A stretch of 6,605 nt of DNA, from NCBI GenBank assembly GCA_012270625.1, contig JAAXHZ010000176.1, positions 1 to 6,605 of the forward strand, read 5' to 3'. The position numbers and the translations under genes were made by a program. Positions 5,083 to 6,605 of this stretch are shown here, piece by piece. This DNA comes from Dehalococcoidia bacterium. Its GTDB lineage: Bacteria; Chloroflexota; Dehalococcoidia; SAR202; UBA11138. The first letter of the stretch is position 1. Each line of letters opens with the position of its first letter. Below the pieces are notes generated by a model. That model ran no database searches. It was given only the letters and a program-made list of their open reading frames with translations, and was not told the DNA's origin.

Positions 5083-6561
5083 CTACCTGAGCATGTCGAG
5101 GTACATCCGCTGGCCCTGGCGGTAGAGGTCTTCGATCTCGCTGCGCTGGTTGTCGTTGTAGAATCTGCCCCTGGCGCGGATGCGATCGAGGTCGCGATCG
5201 ATGCCGTCGGAGAAGAGACGGGCGGCGTCGGCGCGTTCGGGACTTGGCGCTCCGGCCCGGACGTATATCGGGCTGGTGTGGGCGAAAACCGGCTGATGAA
5301 AGCTGTCGCGGTGCGCGCCCGATAGTCGCGCGGCGATCCATCCGTCCGATGAGACGGGCAGGTCGATCTCGAGACGCCCGTCCCTGGAGCCGTCCGGGTA
5401 GGTCTCGCTGGCAGCGACACGGCCGTTGAAGACCAGATCCGCCTGAGAGATTGGCCGGTGCGACTGCCAGGTCGCCAGGACGGAAAGCCTGCTTCCGGGG
5501 TCAGCTGAGACCTCTGCGCCGGGGCCGTGTCCCTCGACCTCCAGCGACAGAGCGGGGCCGTTGGTGATGAAGGTGCGTCCGCTCTTCAGCGCGTCGAGCC
5601 AGGACGGGTACTCGAACTCCGCGCCGGTGTAGGCGTACACGCGGTTCGCGCTGCATATGAACCAGTCCGACCCGGTCGAGACGGGCAGCCTGATCCCGGC
5701 ATTCAGCATCCGATAGTAGATGTCGTACTCGACGTCCATCCAGTAAGGATCGAACAGGTTGAAGGCGTCGAGCTTGCCGAGCGCCGCGGCCACGGGCGCC
5801 TCCATGCCCTGGCCGTTGTGACACCAGATCGCGATGCCGCCCTGACGGTGCGCGTCGTCGCAGACGTAGCTGAGGGGAGGGTAGTCTGGATCGAACGAAT
5901 CTACCAGGAGTCCGCGGCTAACTGGATCGACCACGTTGCGGATGTTCAGCAGCATCACGTGACCGTAGCCTGTAGGTCCCCAGGCATCGAAGTTGTGCCT
6001 GTTCTCCTCGCCGCACTGGACGTAGTGGTGTGCCGATGAGAACTCAGTAAGCATACCGGGCGGGTACTTGTTGGTGGCGTACTCCAAGTCCCAGCGCTTG
6101 AGTATGCTGACCGCAGTCATGCGCAGGTCCTCCACGCGGGGGTCGAGCATGAGCCGCTCGTCGGGCCGAGTCTCCTTCTCGTCGTAGTGGATGTGGGTGT
6201 TTCCGGGATGCCAGCCGCGATCTCCGAGATCGGTCCATCGTTTCAGCGTGACGTCGGCCGCGACCGTGCCGCGCGAAGGGGCGTCGAGGTCGAGGGTCAC
6301 AGGAACATACTCCGTGCCGCGCTCCACCACGACCTGCACCAGGCCTCTGGGCACCTCGACGTCGAACGAGCCGTCGGAGTAGAAGAACGAGTCGCCGGTG
6401 CCGACTTTCAGAATGGCGTCGGCGGGTTGGACGAGCTGGCCTGTCGAGGCTGCCACCCGCACCCTGGCGGCGACCGGCTGGCCTGTGTCTGCGTCGGTTA
6501 TGGAGCCTGTGAGTTTGGCCAATCCATTCCCCTCACTGTCGCTTAAAGGGTAGGTAAACAT
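5083..6561 (-). CDS. CehA/McbA-type PHP-like metallohydrolase with N-terminal carboxypeptidase-regulatory-like domain
   Basis: A 492-residue protein in three parts. Residues about 15-105 form a carboxypeptidase-regulatory-like beta sandwich (LTGSITDADTGQPVAARVRV, then YSDGSFDVEVPRG). Residues about 115-335 form a PHP-like metal-dependent hydrolase: HPGNTHIHYDEKE gives His123 and His125, followed by GYGHVMLLN (His201), IAIWCHNG (His248) and VSTGSDWF (Asp299). These match the metal-ligand pattern of PHP / CehA-McbA proteins, whose best-known member hydrolyses the carbamate carbaryl; most members have unknown substrates. A C-terminal beta-rich part (about 336-436) ends in a charged helical tail. 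No signal peptide is evident, so it is probably cytoplasmic. ATG 6561 has AGGGG eight bases upstream. A TTG at 6522, with a stronger GAGGGG six bases before it, would give a protein starting (M)AKLTGSITD and is a serious alternative. First gene of the minus-strand series in this window; only 44 bases lie upstream, so its promoter is not visible. Confidence 0.88.
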   Translation of the reverse strand: MFTYPLSDSEGNGLAKLTGSITDADTGQPVAARVRVAASTGQLVQPADAILKVGTGDSFFYSDGSFDVEVPRGLVQVVVERGTEYVPVTLDLDAPSRGTVAADVTLKRWTDLGDRGWHPGNTHIHYDEKETRPDERLMLDPRVEDLRMTAVSILKRWDLEYATNKYPPGMLTEFSSAHHYVQCGEENRHNFDAWGPTGYGHVMLLNIRNVVDPVSRGLLVDSFDPDYPPLSYVCDDAHRQGGIAIWCHNGQGMEAPVAAALGKLDAFNLFDPYWMDVEYDIYYRMLNAGIRLPVSTGSDWFICSANRVYAYTGAEFEYPSWLDALKSGRTFITNGPALSLEVEGHGPGAEVSADPGSRLSVLATWQSHRPISQADLVFNGRVAASETYPDGSRDGRLEIDLPVSSDGWIAARLSGAHRDSFHQPVFAHTSPIYVRAGAPSPERADAARLFSDGIDRDLDRIRARGRFYNDNQRSEIEDLYRQGQRMYLDMLR

Positions 6562-6605
6562 CCAGACAACCCCTGAACACCAACCAACAGGCTCCCTCTC
6601 CCTCA
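6562..6605 (-). other. Short upstream region of the metallohydrolase gene
   Basis: The 44 bases before the ATG are purine-rich on the minus strand (GAGGGAGAGGGAG at its far end) and contain the AGGGG ribosome site at 6574-6570. No promoter can be recognised within this length, and nothing shows whether another gene ends just outside the window. Confidence 0.4.

Noticed and set aside
4988..5341. Upstream extension of the HicB-like frame to 187 residues
   Set aside because: The extra 118 residues are arginine/proline-rich and overlap the C-terminal part of the metallohydrolase gene in another frame; the ATG at 4987 has a proper ribosome site.
5527..6039. Plus-strand open frame of 170 residues
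   Set aside because: It lies entirely antisense to the metallohydrolase gene, in GC-rich DNA where such shadow frames are common.

Overview
The window reads almost entirely on the minus strand. It looks like an accessory catabolic neighbourhood in a GC-rich bacterium, interrupted by a small lower-GC restriction-modification (R-M) cassette. A long LLM-class flavin oxidoreductase, a short alpha/beta hydrolase, a CehA/McbA-type metallohydrolase and an uncharacterised conserved protein together suggest an environmental heterotroph. Chloroflexota of the SAR202 / Dehalococcoidia type, known for many flavin monooxygenase paralogues, would fit. This assignment is inferred from gene content only and is tentative; no rRNA, tRNA or phylogenetic marker is present.

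Layout in transcription order (right to left): (1) 6561-5083, PHP-like CehA/McbA family metallohydrolase with an N-terminal beta-sandwich domain. (2) 4987-4778, a 69-residue HicB-like protein with no HicA toxin beside it. (3) 4761-3961, alpha/beta hydrolase with an intact Ser-Asp-His triad, 16 bases after the HicB-like gene. (4) A 125-base gap with a plausible promoter and a small perfect dyad, then 3835-2570, the LLM-class oxidoreductase. (5) A 257-base non-coding stretch. (6) 2312-1557, beta-class DNA amino-methyltransferase, overlapping (7) 1579-905, a winged-helix plus HNH protein that is the likely restriction endonuclease. (8) 908-1, the N-terminal 302 residues of an uncharacterised conserved protein, starting in an ATGA overlap with the HNH stop and running off the left edge.

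The R-M pair with its leader (about 905-2569) is visibly AT-richer than its neighbours: one counted line at 2221-2280 is 48% GC, against 77% at 2881-2940. It is bracketed by a 7-base direct repeat, CAGGTCA, at 901-907 and 2566-2572. One copy contains the stop of the flavoprotein gene and the other covers the start of the conserved gene. This suggests the cassette was inserted between genes of a metabolic cluster, and it now probably drives the conserved gene by read-through.

The enzymes could act in sequence on an organic substrate (oxidation by the flavoprotein, C-C, ester or carbamate hydrolysis by the hydrolases), but no substrate can be read from the sequence. No insertion sequence, integrase, CRISPR array, tRNA, rRNA or strong intrinsic terminator was found.
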